64,000 bases of DNA from Zizania palustris (taxonomy: Eukaryota; Streptophyta; Magnoliopsida; Poales; Poaceae). The stretch spans positions 67,397,144 through 67,461,143 of the forward strand of contig JAAALK010000287.1 of the NCBI GenBank assembly GCA_019279435.1. Direction: 5' to 3'. This document shows, one piece after another, positions 31,153 through 43,767 of the stretch (positions are counted from its first letter, which is position 1; each line of letters begins with the position of its first letter). The notes beneath the pieces were generated by a model that searched no databases, was not told where the DNA came from, and saw only the letters and a list, made by a program, of their open reading frames with translations. A program made the position numbers and the translations under genes.

Positions 31153-34100
31153 GCGACAGATCGAGGCTTGGAGGGCACGTGGATCATGGACTCCGGTTGT
31201 TTGCGCCATATGACCGGAGATGCAGTATGGTTCTCCAGCCTCACCACAACCAAGCAAAGGGAACATATCACCTTCAGGAACAATCGAAGGAGTAGAGTGA
31301 AAGGTAAAGGTGTGGTAAGAATTAACTCGAATTTCACTCTCAAAGATGTTGCTTTGGTTGAAAACCTGGGATACAATTTGCTTTCGGTATCTCAGTTGCT
31401 TGATGAGGGCTTCGAAGTGCGATTCCATCGCGATACTTCGCAAGTACTAAATTCTGATGGCGTTATGGTGTGTAAGATCTTTAGAGTTGGGAGAGTTTTT
31501 GGAGCTGATTTTTTAGAGTCATCTGGTTCTTCTCATTGTCTTGTTGCACATTCTACTTCTGAGCTTTGGAAGTGGCATAGGAAACTAGGGCATATGAGCT
31601 TTGAGTTGCTCGCTCGTCTGAGTGCCCTAGGTTTGATCCGAGGATTACCCAAGCTCAAGTTTGAGAAGAATTTAGTTTGCGCTCCTTGTCGACATGGAAA
31701 AATGATTGCCGCTTCGCATTCGCCAGTCACCACCGTGATGACTGAACAACCCGGAGAACTTCTCCACATGGACACTGTAGGTCCTTCTAGGGTTAGTTCT
31801 TTAGGCGGCAAGTGGTATGTGCTAGTTATTGTCGACGATTTCTCTCGCTACTCTTGGGTCTTCTTTCTTGCCAGCAAGGATGAAGTGTTTTCACACTTTC
31901 GGAGCTTGGCTTTGAGACTTTTCACTGAACTCCCTAGTGCATTGAAATTCATTCGAAGTGATAATGGCACTGAGTTCAAGAACAGTCTCTTTGTTGACTT
32001 TTGCATGGAGCATGGCATAGAACATCAATTCTCTGCTCCGCGGGTTCCTCAACAAAACGGTGTTGTTGAGAGGAAGAACCGCACTTTGGTTGAGATGGCT
32101 AGGACGATGCTTTATGAGCATAGGACTCCTAGAAAATTCTGGGCTGAGGCCATGAACACTGCATGTTACATCTCAAACTGAATCTTCTTGCGCTCAATTT
32201 TGAACTTGACATCTTATGAGCTAAGTTTTGGGAGACAGCCCAAGGTTACTCATCTTCGAGTTTTTGGCTGTCGTTGCTTTATCCTAAAATGTGGTAATTT
32301 GGATAAATTTGAGTCGCGTTCTTCTGACAGGATCTTTTTGGGTTACACTACACATGGTCATTCCTATCGTGTTTATAATTCGGAGACTAACACTGTCATC
32401 GAGTCATGTGATGTGACTTTTGATGAATCAACCCCCTCTGTTAGTTCTGCATTTGAACATGCAAATGAACACGACATGGAACAGACCATCTTCGAAGAAG
32501 AAGATCCTGGAGATTTCGAGGATGAACCCCTACTACCCTCGACATTAACCCCCAAAGCCGACCCCGCTTCGACTACTTCGGCACAAGGTCCCAAAGCAAC
32601 CACCTCGACATCGGTCATCTTGGACCACTCCAACGCACAAGTTGAGGGGGAGACTGCATCCCGCCGCGAGGCTCCACATCATGTTCAAAGGATGCACCCT
32701 CCCGAGCAGATCATTGGTGAGCTTGATCAAAGGGTAACACATTCTCATGCTCATTTCATTGATTCTGCTTTTGTTGCTTCTTTCGAGCCCTTAGATGTTA
32801 GTCATGCACTTTCTGATTCTAGTTGGATCAATGCCATGCATGAAGAACTTGAAAATTTTGAGAGAAACCAAGTCTGGTCTTTAGTTGATCCTCCACCAAA
32901 TGTTCATTTCATTGGAACTAAATGGATTTTCAAAAACAAACAAGGGAAGGATGGGTCTATAGTTAGAAACAAGACTAGACTCGTTGCTCAGGGTTATTCT
33001 CAACTAGAAGGGATTGATTTCACTGAAACTTTTGCACCTGTTGCTCGCCTTGAGGCCATTAGGATTTTGCTTGCCTTTGCGACATCCCGGGGATTCAAAC
33101 TCTATCAAATGGATGTCAAAAGTGCTTTTCTAAATGGCTTCATAGGTGAAGATGTTTATGTAAAACAACCCCTGGTTTTGAAAACCCCAAATACCCACAT
33201 AAAGTCCTTAAACTTCATAAGGCTCTTTATGGACTCAAGCAGGCCCCTCGGGCTTGGTATGATAGACTTAAGTCTTTTCTGCTTGAGCGGGGGTATTTGA
33301 TGGGCTCAGTTGATAAAACCCTGTTCACTCTCAAGCATGGCAAAGATTTCCTCCTAGTGCAGATTTATGTGGATGATATCATCTTTGGTGGCTCTTCTCA
33401 TGCTTTGGTTGCCGAGTTTGCAGATGCCATGAGCAGGGAGTTTGAAATGTCCATGATGGGTGAACTCACCTTTTTCCTTGGTTTGCAAATCAAGCAAAGC
33501 AAACAAGGTACTTTTGTCCACCAGACGAAGTACACCAAGGACCTGCTCAAGAAATTCGACATGGCTGATGCGAAGCCCCTCGCCACTCCAATGGCTACTT
33601 CTGTAGCATTGGATCCTGACGAAGATGGAGAAGCCGTAGATCAGAAGGAGTTCCGAAGCATGATCAGCTCCCTCCTCTACTTGACTGCTACGAGGCCAGA
33701 CATACACTTCGCAGTGTGTCTGTGCGCTCGTTTTCAGGCTTCACCACGAGCTTTGCACCGCCAAGCGGTAAAGCGCATACTAAGGTATCTCAAACATACC
33801 CTTGAATTTGGCATATGGTATTCAGCGTCTTCATCTTTATGTCTTCGAGGTTATTCCGATGCGGATTTTGCTGGGTGTAGGATTGATAGGAAAAGTACCT
33901 CTGGTACTTGTCATTTTCTGGGTACATCACTGGTTTGCTGGTCTTCCCGCAAACAGTCTAGTGTTGCACAATCGACGACTGAGGCCGAATATGTTGCTGT
34001 AGCTAGCTGTTGCTCTCAGATTTTGTGGATGGCTTCCACTTTGCGGGATTTCGGGTTAGATTATAAGAGTGTTCCACTTTTCTGTGATAACACTAGTGCT

Positions 34101-34319
34101 ATTTGTATTGCAAATAACCCGGTTCAGCACTCTAGAACCAAACACATTGATGTGCGATATCATTTTCTCAGAGATCACAATGAGAAGGGTGATATTGAAC
34201 TTCAATATGTTAATACCCAACACCAGCTAGCCGATATTTTCACAAAACCCCTCGATGCTTCTCGATTTGCCTACTTGCGTGGGGAACTTGGTATTTGTCA
34301 CCCTTACGGCATTCTTTGA
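31153..34319 (+). pseudogene. Element B pol (decayed)
   Basis: Protease WIMDSG is intact (about 31185). Integrase has HRKLGH, CAPC, MDTVGP, SDNGTEF and VVERKNR. A TGA lies at 32179-32181. RT breaks at a one-base deletion in the C tract near 33168-33171 (C4 here, C5 in A), then continues in another frame with YVDDII at about 33367. RNase H has YSDADFAG, and the end HPYGIL is followed by TGA 34317-34319. The RNase H half is better preserved than in A. Confidence 0.9.
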
Positions 34320-35441
34320 GGGGGAGCTGTCTTTAATTGTATTGCATATGCTCATCATGTGTAAAATTGCATTTACATCTGTTGCACTCATATGCCCAAT
34401 TCTAATTCATGAAATCATGACAGCTCAGCTCTTTTTAATTCATCTGAAACATTAATGTGCATAATGTTTTCCTTCCAAACTCAAATCATGCTCACTGCTC
34501 AATCTTGTATCTAGCATGTTTAGGCAGGACTGCTTTAGCTATCTTTTATCTGCATGATAGCAAGACATTTTTCTTTGGATGCTAAACATTGCAACTTGAA
34601 AAATTTGTTCTACATATTCATGGATATTCAACAAATTATTCATTTAATCAAAATTCAAAAATCCATGATTTACATGATTTAAGTTAAAAGATCCAGGTGG
34701 GTTTATTTGTCGCACTACTCTATTCTAGACCGCTTACCATTGCACATTGGTCTGAACTAGAATGGTGTAGTGTCTACCAAAATCATTGCCTTAAGCTTCT
34801 GATGGCTTTCATGCCTAGGCTTGGCCTGATTGGAAAGTATAAGGTGGACAAACAAATAACCCCTGGCATTAAGAAAAGAACAACAAAATTCAGTGATCAT
34901 CAAGTTTGCTTTCATTGCTCCATTTAAACTGAACTTGTCTGTCTAGAGTAGAAATTGACTAGCTATGCGCAGTCCCTGCTTTTACTTGTCTAGTTTCCTT
35001 GACTGAGTGGTGAGGCTTTTATTTCAAAAATGATAAAATCACATGCCGTCATCATGTTTTTAGAGAATGTTAAATTGAGCTGAGCACATGAAAAAATTGG
35101 TATTAATGTTGGCATATTTTTGCTCTATATGTCTTTGCAATTCTGCCCATTTCGAAGCTATGCATCTTTTGAATGCTCCTTGATGCTTGCATTGCCAAAG
35201 AGGGAGAAATTTGAGTTCTCTGCTGCAAGGAGGTAAAATCACTCAGGGGGAGTTTTTTATCTTGAAAAAGGGGAGATTTGCCGAAGGGGCTTTTACTCTT
35301 TTGAAAAGGGGGAGGAAAATTCTTTTATCAAGTGACATGATTTGGCTCATTTCTGAGTTTTTATGGTCACTTGTGTGCTGAAATTCTTTAAATTTTCTTG
35401 AAATTGAATTTGGTTGTCAATGCACTCATCAAGGGGGAGAT
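34320..35441 (+). other. Non-coding 3' internal region of element B with polypurine tracts
   Basis: Aligns with 5169-6342 of A. The functional-position polypurine tract AAGGGGGAGA is at 35431-35440, and further AAGGGGGAGG-like tracts lie at 35200-35320. No ORF is supported. Confidence 0.8.
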
Positions 35442-37442
35442 TGAGAAACCAAGGGTTGGTTTCGGAGTCTGTCATGAGTGATTGACAGAGTTTAACCTCT
35501 GGTTCGAAGGGGTACCTCCGAAGGGGTTCGGAGGTTGGACCTCCGAAGGTGTTCGGAGGTTGTGTCACCGAAGGGTTCGGTGGGTGTGGTTGCTGCAGTT
35601 GTTGCAGCGGAGTGTGCCTGTCGGAGGGGTCCGACAGTACACGATGACTGAGTTGTACCGAAGGGCTCGGTACTTTGGGCGCTACACTGGAGTGTGTGCC
35701 GAAGGTTGCTAACCCGAAGAGGTCTCCGGAGTACTGGATACACTTGTCTGCTTGTCTGTGGTGTGTAGGGGACTGCGGAGGCGACGAACGGTTCGCAGCA
35801 GGTGAACCTAGGTCAAGTGGGAGGCTTGATGTCAGTGGAGCGGGGAGCTCCGTCACGAAGGCTGCGAAGGGGTCGAGGTCGGTCCTCGGGTCGAGGTGTG
35901 CTAGGTGAAGGCAGTAAGTGCGGAGCGTGGCTCCGGGTGAAGGTACTCCGAGACGAAGTCCTCGAGGGCGAGGCACTTCGAAGGGTACTCCGGATGGAGT
36001 GACTTCGGAGTATGGTGGATCAAGTCCTCAGCAGAGGCAAGGTGTTCGAAGTGTGCTCCGGATGGAGACACTCGAAGGTTACCCGATGAAGGTCTCAGAA
36101 GTCGAGGTGCATCGAAGGCATGGTCCGGGTGAGGCTCGTCGAGGAGTGTGCTCGGGAGAGACACTGCGATGAAGTGCTCATGGAATGCTTCATGCGGAGG
36201 CCTTGGACAAAGGAGGGACTTCGAAGGGTGGTACTCCGAAGGTGGAGCTTCGGAGTGAAGAAGGCTTTGGAGCGAGGCTAGCTCCGGAGCAAGGATGACT
36301 TGTGGTACTTCGGCCATGCATGGCTTCGGTACACGGACTGACGGAGTTCGAGCTGGGAGGAGCTGCGAAGCCGTGGTGGTCCACTCCGAAGGTGGTGGTG
36401 CAAAGGCCCAAGGGCTTTGACGGCTTCGGCTCAAAACCGTCACTGTATCGGAGGCTGTCTTCGGTAAAGCGAAGGCCATCAGGCTCAAGGCTTCTCACCG
36501 AAGCTACCGCACCCCCGCGTGCGAAGGGGGGCTTCAGAAGAGGTCAAAGACTGCAAAGGCTGACATTGTCTGCTCTGCAAAAAGCTGACGCTGTCCCCTC
36601 TGCAAAACTGACAGAGAAGCCTCTAGAATAAAGTTGACTACCTTTTGTACCCCTCAGTTCTGATGAGACAAAACCTTTGTAAACCATAGGGGTAAAGTAG
36701 TCAATTCACTTGGGTGAATAGTGGCTATAAATATGGGGGCTGGGTAGGTAACATTTAACACTTTGAGCATTCACTGTTGAGCTCCTGTACTAGCCACCAC
36801 ACGTTGTATTCATCCTGTGAGTTCATTTATTGCGTTCCTTGTTCAAGCAGTGAAGCCCTGCTTCTGTGTCAAGTTTCTGCTTGAGCTTATTTGCATACCT
36901 CGCTAGTAGTAGTGCACCGAAGCCTGTCTAGGCGAAGTGTGTATTGTGCGAAGTGTGCTTTTCAGTGTGCGATTCGCTCTGTGTAACTGGAGGCTAGACC
37001 TCGCTGTTTACTAGCGAAGCCCGGCTCTTTTCCCGTGTTGAACCCCCTAGCGAAGTCTGGTAGTGTGCATTTAGATCCTCGAAGTACGAAGCCCAGCTCC
37101 AGTTGGTGTCGCTAAGTATTTGGTCGAAGTCCTCAGAGGATAGTCCACTCGTGCGAAGGGTGAAGTGCGAAGCCTGCTCGAAGCACCCTGTGTGCGGAGC
37201 CTGCACTGACTTAGCAGAGTTGATTTTCGGGGTTGTGGGTGGAGCGAAGTCTGCTTGACTTCGGACTTTTACTCCTTGCGAAGCCTGTGTTTGGAGCCAT
37301 CAAATACCTCCGAACCTGAACTTCGAAGGTTGTGTCCGAAGCCTGTTCCGCAGTAGACTGAATTAAAACAGAAGGCTATTTTTGGCCTGAAATTTTAAAA
37401 GCTCCCATTCACCCCCCTCTGGTCGCCGTTTCCGGTCCAACA
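35442..37442 (+). repeat. 3' LTR of element B
   Basis: TGAGAAACC...GGTCCAACA, 2001 bp. It has stem-loops at 35510-35585 in U3, a TATA box at 36725-36733 and a TTCGAAG-rich R/U5. Homologous to both A LTRs but visibly more diverged. Confidence 0.9.
36725..36733 (+). promoter_or_regulatory. TATA box of element B LTR
   Basis: CTATAAATA, at the same place as in the A LTRs. Confidence 0.65.
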
Positions 37443-38739
37443 GAATTTTTTTTATTTTTGACTCGGCCTTCCTGGGATAGAGCCTTCTGCAAGACTTGGT
37501 TAACCTCTAAGAAATTCTGCCCATCTAGCTTCTCTTTAATTTCAAAATGTAAACCATTAATAGACAAATCAGATAGGTCTCTCTCAGAAATGTTTAAACT
37601 AAAACATCAGTTTTTAGTGTCTCTAAATCACCTAATGTAGTCGGAAATGTTTTCATTAAACTTTTGCTTAACCGATGTCAAGTGTGAGAGTCTAAGTTTA
37701 GTTTCACCAGTATAAAAGTAATCATGGAATTTTTGCTCTAACTGGGCCCAATTCTGCACGGAGTTCAGCGGTAACGCCGAAAACCAAGTAAAAGCGGTGC
37801 AGGACAGCGATAAAGAAACCAACCTAAGTTTAAAGGCATCCGACCCACTAGCTTCTCCGCACTATGCTAGGAACTAACCTATATGCTCCCACATGGTTTT
37901 TCTATCCTCGTAGTTAAAATTAGTGAACTCGAGAACCCTAAAACCATGAGGATATGGGATGGTGTCAAAATAGTCCGGGTACGGTTTATGATAAACCCTA
38001 GTCCGATCCCAGGGTGCGTAGCCTACACACTCTTTAAACAGCGCGCGGATACACTCATCTATGTCATCTACGCCTCTATCTTGTAGGCGCCTAGCGTGCG
38101 GGGGCACGACATGTGGTGGTATCCCAGCATATCGGCCATATAGCTCCTCTCGGTTATCCTCCTCTCGCACCGGCTCATGGTATGCAGCGTTGTCGGGCCT
38201 ATATGGGTATACGGGATCAAGAGGCACAGGAAGCGTGGGCTAAGGCGGCATGGGCACTAGCGGTGGTTTGTGGACTATGGTGGGCATGGTCTGACTGGTC
38301 GTTAGGTTGGCCTAGCCATGGGTGTATAGCTGGTCTGACCGACAAGGGAAAAGATTGTCACGGCCATGGATGGTGAGGCCGTAGACACTATATTTTTTCC
38401 CATACTCAAGTCGGTCCTACTGTATATGTGGTGAACATGAGGTACGCTAGCGATCATAGTTGGAGAAGCGGCCTCGGAAAATCTGAATCTCCTAAACATC
38501 GCCTCCAACCTAGAGTCTACCTCGGGCCCCAGACGATTCACAAATGTAGCGCTAACCTCTTGATCTATAGTCGTAGTTATTTTTCGCTCAGTGTCTAAGC
38601 TAGAGAGAGGGGGAGGGGATGCTACCTTGTTCATGAATATGTTGGGGAGATCGGTGTTGCGCTTGACGAAGCCTACGCGAGTCTTCGTGTAGCGCCCTAG
38701 CATGATGGCGTGTAGCTCCTTCGTCTTGGCCTCGATCTC
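37443..38739 (-). pseudogene. Fragment E, gag part (Gypsy, same family as element C)
   Basis: On the - strand it reads gag blocks parallel to C: HKPYPDYFDTIPYPHGFRVLE, then FTWFSALPLNS, WAQLEQKFHDYF and TSVKQKFNENISDYI. It is broken by stops. The gag sequence ends at 37443 against the end of element B and is split at 38739/41656 by a solo LTR. There is no pol. Confidence 0.82.
38735..38739 (+). repeat. Target site duplication of solo LTR G, left copy (ATCTC)
   Basis: Identical to 41656-41660. Confidence 0.88.
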
Positions 38740-41655
38740 TGTAACAACTCAAATTTTCAAAGGTAAAAATAAATTAATAAATATACTATCCTGGAAAAGA
38801 ATTATTTTTGATTTTCTATAAAGTGAGAAATTTCCAAATAAATAAAAATCCAGAGAAATAATCCAAACCAAGGTCTGAGAAAATTATATTATGATATTTA
38901 GACCAAGATATATTTTTGGGAATTTTTACAAATTTTTAGAACCTTTGCAAGTAGCCCATAAATTTTGAAATGATTTCAGCAATTATTTTTATTCAGAAAT
39001 GAATTTTAAACAGTATTAGTCCACACCCTTCCTTTCTCTCTCCTTGGGCCGGCCTAGCCTGTTACCCTGCGCCCCTCCCGCCCCCCCTCACTGACACATG
39101 GGTCCCACCTGTCAGTGCCCCCTCCCTCTCTCCGTGCGCGTGCCCGAGCCCCGACCCCACTTGTCGGCGCCGACCATGGCCGCGCCCGCGCCTGCACCCG
39201 CCCGCTGACAGTGACCCCCGATTGTCAGTATCTTCATCTTCCCCACGCCACCGCCCCCAAATTTCATCGGCCGAAACCCTAGCCTAGGGAATCCGCCTCC
39301 GTCGTGGCCCTTTCCCTAAATTAACACCAGCATTAAATTCCCCGTGATCCGGTGGCTATTTCCCCTGGTTTCAACACGTTTAAATCCCATGATCGTCGTG
39401 GCCATTCATGGTATGGGCTCGCCGAAAAAATGGAAACTCCACCTCGGCTTCCCATGCATTCGGCGTACCTTTTATACCGTCGATTGCCCCTATAAAGCCC
39501 CCCCCCCCCCGCACCTCTCCTCGTTTGGCCCTCGCCCAATTGTACCCCTGCGCCAACAGAGAGCTTCGCGTAGCGTTTTTAGCGCCGCCCCTCTACCCCG
39601 CCTCCAGCCGCCGCTTGCTGTCGCCGGAGCCCGCCATCCACCATGCCGTCGACCCCACCGTGTTCCTCGGACCACCACTGACCCCAGCCACACCTTTGTC
39701 GCCTTCGGAGCCCACCGGAATGCCAGCCCGACGTCGACCCAAAGACTCACCGTCCTGTTCCCCTTTTGGCACTTAGTTGGGACCGCCGCAGGTCCCTGCC
39801 GTCGCCGGAGATGATGACCGACACGGTAATTACCTGTGTCATGCCAGATCCACGCACAACCGTCCGATCATATCTGGATGGCAAGGATTAAAACCCGCTC
39901 GAGTTCAATCTAGGCCATCCATCCGATCGAAGGGGTATGGAGCGCTCTCGGCCGTTCGATTTCATTTAATCATCCCACCTCCACTATGTGCATCCGATCG
40001 CGATCCAACAGTGATCCGCACTCCAGCTCACAGCACAGTATGCGGGTGCACGGTATACCTAGTTTACCGTGAACCGGTGGCTGTTTTAAAATTAAAATAA
40101 AATTCCAGAAATTGATTTAAACTTTAAAAATTCATAAGTTCTTCAAATTAACTCAAAATTTGACCATTCAAATTTCAGAAAATTTGTCTTTATATTCTCT
40201 ACATGTTTAGCCAATAAAATTTATATGCTTGTACTGTTTGTTTTATTGTTTTTAATTGTGTATTGTTCTTGTTTTGCGTGTCATGAAGATTACGACGCTG
40301 CCGAGGAGCCGGAGTACTTTCTCGAAGTTCCACCATCACCCTTTGTCGAGCAAGGCAAGTCACCACAATTTTTGAGCATATTTGAACCTAGTTTTATTTA
40401 AATATCGCTAAAACCCATAGGTTATAAATGAATTAGTCAAATCGAAAGCCTTATATTATAATTATTTAGATCCCGACCTTGATGTGCAAACCTAAGACAT
40501 GCTATTGACTCCTTGTCTCCATAACAGTAGTATTATTAGATATTGTCCAATGTATCGACACAATCGCTATAGGATAAAAATGAGTCGTAGATACTTTTGT
40601 TCTATTATATGATCACGTCATTCTCTCACCCCTAGAATTCTGTTGGTCTTGGAGTTATGGTTTAGTTTGTTAGCATGGTAGGTTCCGGGTGCAAGCGAGG
40701 GCATTTGTTAGTCACACCAGGGGCATTATAAGGACCGGTCTGCAGGATCCGTTGCAATACACTTCTGTACTAATCACAAGTCTAATGGGTAAGTCCTAAC
40801 TGGAGGTATGGGGCGTTCCAACTTGAGGCACCATTTGGAGAGGGTCAAGTAGCACCTGCGGGTGACTTGTACCGATGAGGCACAAAAGGGGGCGCGACGT
40901 TGGTCTAGTGCGCTGGCGCGCCAGCGACACCTAGAGTTGGTATTATTGGGTTGAGTGTCTCATGTTAAAGGTTTTGGCACGAGTTCCTATGGTATGGGTC
41001 ATCTCGATATACTTTGGTGTGCGGGGATGAGTACGTGCCTTGTGGGTACAGTAGTACACCTCTGATTAGAGTTTAAATCGTTTCGAAAAACTGAGCCCAT
41101 GGTCAAGGCGGGTTGCGTGACATTCCACAATTAGTTTACATTTATGAATGTTGTATGATGGAATGACATGTAAGGACTGTTGAGCAAGGAGACTGTACTC
41201 CTTGAGTTAGGAGATGTTGCATCATTCATGTTTTATTATTATGTACAATTAAACTTGACTACATTAAATGTTGCAACATAAAAATGTACTTTTCCGCACT
41301 TTAAACAATTATCATTCCTTTGTTATTATCCTGTATTACTATTGCATTCTCGGTGGCTTGTTGAGTAATTTTGTACTCATACCCGTTGAAAACACACGTC
41401 AGAGGCTGCATACTACGATGAGGATGGTCTGGAGTAGTGACCCAATCAAGGATGCGAGAGTGGCGAAGATGTTTATCGCATAGCTTTCTTTTATTAGCTT
41501 CTTAGTTTCTTTTAGTTTTACACTTGTATAATAATGTGGTCTGCGAATCACGTATGATTGTCGTATGTACGATGTCGTGTGATAAACATCTTGTTATTAT
41601 TATTTTTCTTTAGAAATTCAATAAAATCCCGATTTTATTAAATCTAGGCGTTACA
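38740..41655 (+). mobile_element. Solo LTR of a Tekay/Del-like Gypsy (chromovirus) family G
   Basis: TGTAACAACTC...AGGCGTTACA, 2916 bp, flanked by perfect ATCTC at 38735-38739 and 41656-41660, inside the gag of fragment E. Very long LTRs beginning TGTAAC are characteristic of Tekay/Del elements. A GC-rich section (39000-39850) holds a TATA-like CTATAAAG at about 39490 followed by a C13 run. Three partial copies in the other orientation lie at 58558-63180. Family assignment rests on LTR features only, since no internal region is present. Confidence 0.8.
40289..40354 (+). other. 66-nt exon-like segment in LTR G
   Basis: Bounded by AAG before and GCAAGT after (a possible GC-type splice donor). 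It reads YDAAEEPEYFLEVPPSPFVE. The same 66 nt, without indels, occurs at 59594-59659 and 61796-61861 (- strand). A role as an untranslated or N-terminal exon of the element transcript is inference. Confidence 0.45.
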
Positions 41656-41660
41656 ATCTC
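41656..41660 (+). repeat. Target site duplication of solo LTR G, right copy (ATCTC)
   Basis: Identical to 38735-38739. Confidence 0.88.
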
Positions 41661-41837
41661 CTCTCTGTCCTCTTTGGAAATATCTTCTAGGGTGGGGAGG
41701 ATGGCGTCGTCGTTGTCTGCACTCCCTGCCATAATTGTCGGCGTAGTGGGTGTAGTCGATGTAGTCGTAGTAGTCGTATCCATCAACGATGTGGTAGTTC
41801 TTGGCGTATGTCTCCCCAACGGAGTAGCCAAAAAGTA
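41661..41837 (-). pseudogene. Fragment E, 5' end of internal region
   Basis: Continues E past the solo LTR. It includes the primer-site-like TGGCTACTCCGTTGGGGA, just inside the LTR boundary (41813-41835, - strand), which parallels TGGCGACTTCATCGGGGA in element C. Confidence 0.7.
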
Positions 41838-42868
41838 TGTTGACGTTAAAATCTATCGATAAAGCACCAATCACACTGACGTCAGTTCGGCAATCCAAAA
41901 GCACGTAGACTCCTAGGGATGGCCCACTAAACGTTACACGACGCTGACGCCGTGTTCCAACGACCCTGGACTGTGATAAAGGAAAATATGAGTGGAGTCG
42001 CCAGATAATTAAACCACATCATAAGGATGTGATGCAATTGGCCGAAGTGTGGAGAAGTTGTGGCCAGACCGCCGCGCACATGCAGTCGGACTGACCGTAT
42101 GGCGTCAGTCAGACTGGCGCGTGCCGACATGCATGGTGATGGGACCTGACACGGTCCGGTCAGACCGAGGACAAGCCACCGATCAAACCGACAGCTAGGT
42201 CAGAACGGCTCCCGGACTGCTGCGATCACCTCATCGATGGTGGATAGATGCAAGAGGCTTTGGCGATGAAGATCAATACTTAGGCTCCTACAAAACATCG
42301 AGAATTAATAGCAATTCGACCTAAAGACCAAATTACCAAGAGTAACCGATAAAAATCCATTACGAGAATAGACGATTCATAAGTGAATCGACAAAGATTA
42401 TCGCGATTACAACACGATGGATGGATGGTTTACAATACAACTAACAACGATGAACATGCTATGGCTAATCCTAGGGAAACATGATAAAAAAACGATTCAA
42501 GGGAATATTAGATTAGATTGATTTTGGAATTGGAGAAAGTCCCTTTGAATCAAGCTTGCCCCTATATTTATAAGGGGTGGTCTTGACGTTCATGGACTTT
42601 AATTCTATTGTAAATTAATTAAAGCATATGTCCAAATCGTTAAGATTTGATTAGAGATCAAAACAACCTGAAACTAACTAAATTGGTTCAAACTCAAACT
42701 AAACCGGTTTGATCAGACCTACATGGCCGGTCTGACCATGCCTAATGCGGTCAGACCAAACTGACAATGTCAGTCAGACCAGCCTATGTTAGAAAATTAC
42801 ATATTTTCGACCAAAAATACCAATTTCGATATTTTGACAATTAATGTCATTTTTTGCAGGCCATCAAG
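41838..42868 (-). repeat. 5' LTR of fragment E
   Basis: Reads from TGTTGACG (41838) to the ...AATGTCATTTTTTGC end, which matches the start of the C LTR in reverse. The final bases near 42868 are altered. It contains repeated GGTCAGACC/GGTCTGACC motifs, and a TATA-like CCTATATTTATAAGG at about 42562-42576. Confidence 0.7.
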
Positions 42869-43600
42869 AATTTATCAGCAAACTGTTCCTAAAAAACAAA
42901 ACAAAGCAACTGCAAGCAATAAAAGCATATGTATTTTCTGAATCAGATCCATCTACGTCGCTATTAAAAATTTAAAAATGTAATAACAAAGATTCAAAAG
43001 CTAGAGTCGGGCCAAAGAGGCCCCTTAGTAACTAGCTCAACAGTAAGCCATGAACAGTGATCAACTACAAATTATACATCGGGAATAGCATGACGGAATG
43101 AAACAGATTGCAGCCAACTAGCAATGGTTGTAAAAAAAACAACAGGAGAAACGAAGCCACTTAAAAAATGGTCTATAATGTTATGATGTCATCTATCATA
43201 GCTGAATCATCTAATTTGTGTAGTAGAGACTAGAGTCATATGTAAGCTACTTAAAATTGCTCAAAAACTTCTAAATTTAGCTGTCAGATGCAAAACATCA
43301 AGGCCCTGAAACTTCACTAAACCATACTCATGATTAAAGAAAGTTTCGAATATGATCAAACAGGAGTTTTTTTGGAGCAAATAAACACAAGTACTATCAC
43401 TATACCGTGTAGCAAATACATAAAACATCACGATTCTAGCAACATGTCAAAAGGATGTATCTAACATGACACAACACAAACTGCAACAGACACGGTACTA
43501 AGCTTAAATCTCAACAGCAAAATTGCAGCAGAATGAGCGACTAAAATGACACAAAATGTGAATAAACAAATTCATTCTATTACATCGTGCAAGCTGCTAA
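42869..43600. other. Intergenic region downstream of the TMN gene
   Basis: AT-rich, without ORFs or repeats that I recognise. Its right part probably includes distal 3' UTR of the - strand gene. Confidence 0.4.
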
Positions 43601-43767
43601 CACATCTCTTCATAAAATCGACTGATAAATCCTAGTAACCTTACAAATAGTTATTCAGTCTTTGTATACCAAAAGATGACATAAACTAAGACTTTGTGAC
43701 TACAAGCTTTTCAGTGTTCGCTGTCCTCACCTCTTGATTGAGTGATAAACTCTGCGTAGAGAGGAAC

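Larger units (their letters stand above)
29093..37442 (+). mobile_element. Element B: 5'-truncated Copia retrotransposon, same family as A
   Basis: Homology to A begins abruptly within gag at about 29093 and runs to a complete 3' LTR (35442-37442) with polypurine tract. The 5' LTR, PBS and first ~90 codons of gag are absent and no target duplication can be seen. Orientation is opposite to A. The coding region carries its own stops and a frameshift, different from those in A apart from the shared TAG at 31150-31152. Confidence 0.92.

Noticed and set aside
39344..39814. ORFs of 107-156 codons in the GC-rich section of solo LTR G
   Set aside because: The equivalent ORFs are not conserved in G3 (62650-63160), where other frames are open. 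They are explained by GC richness.
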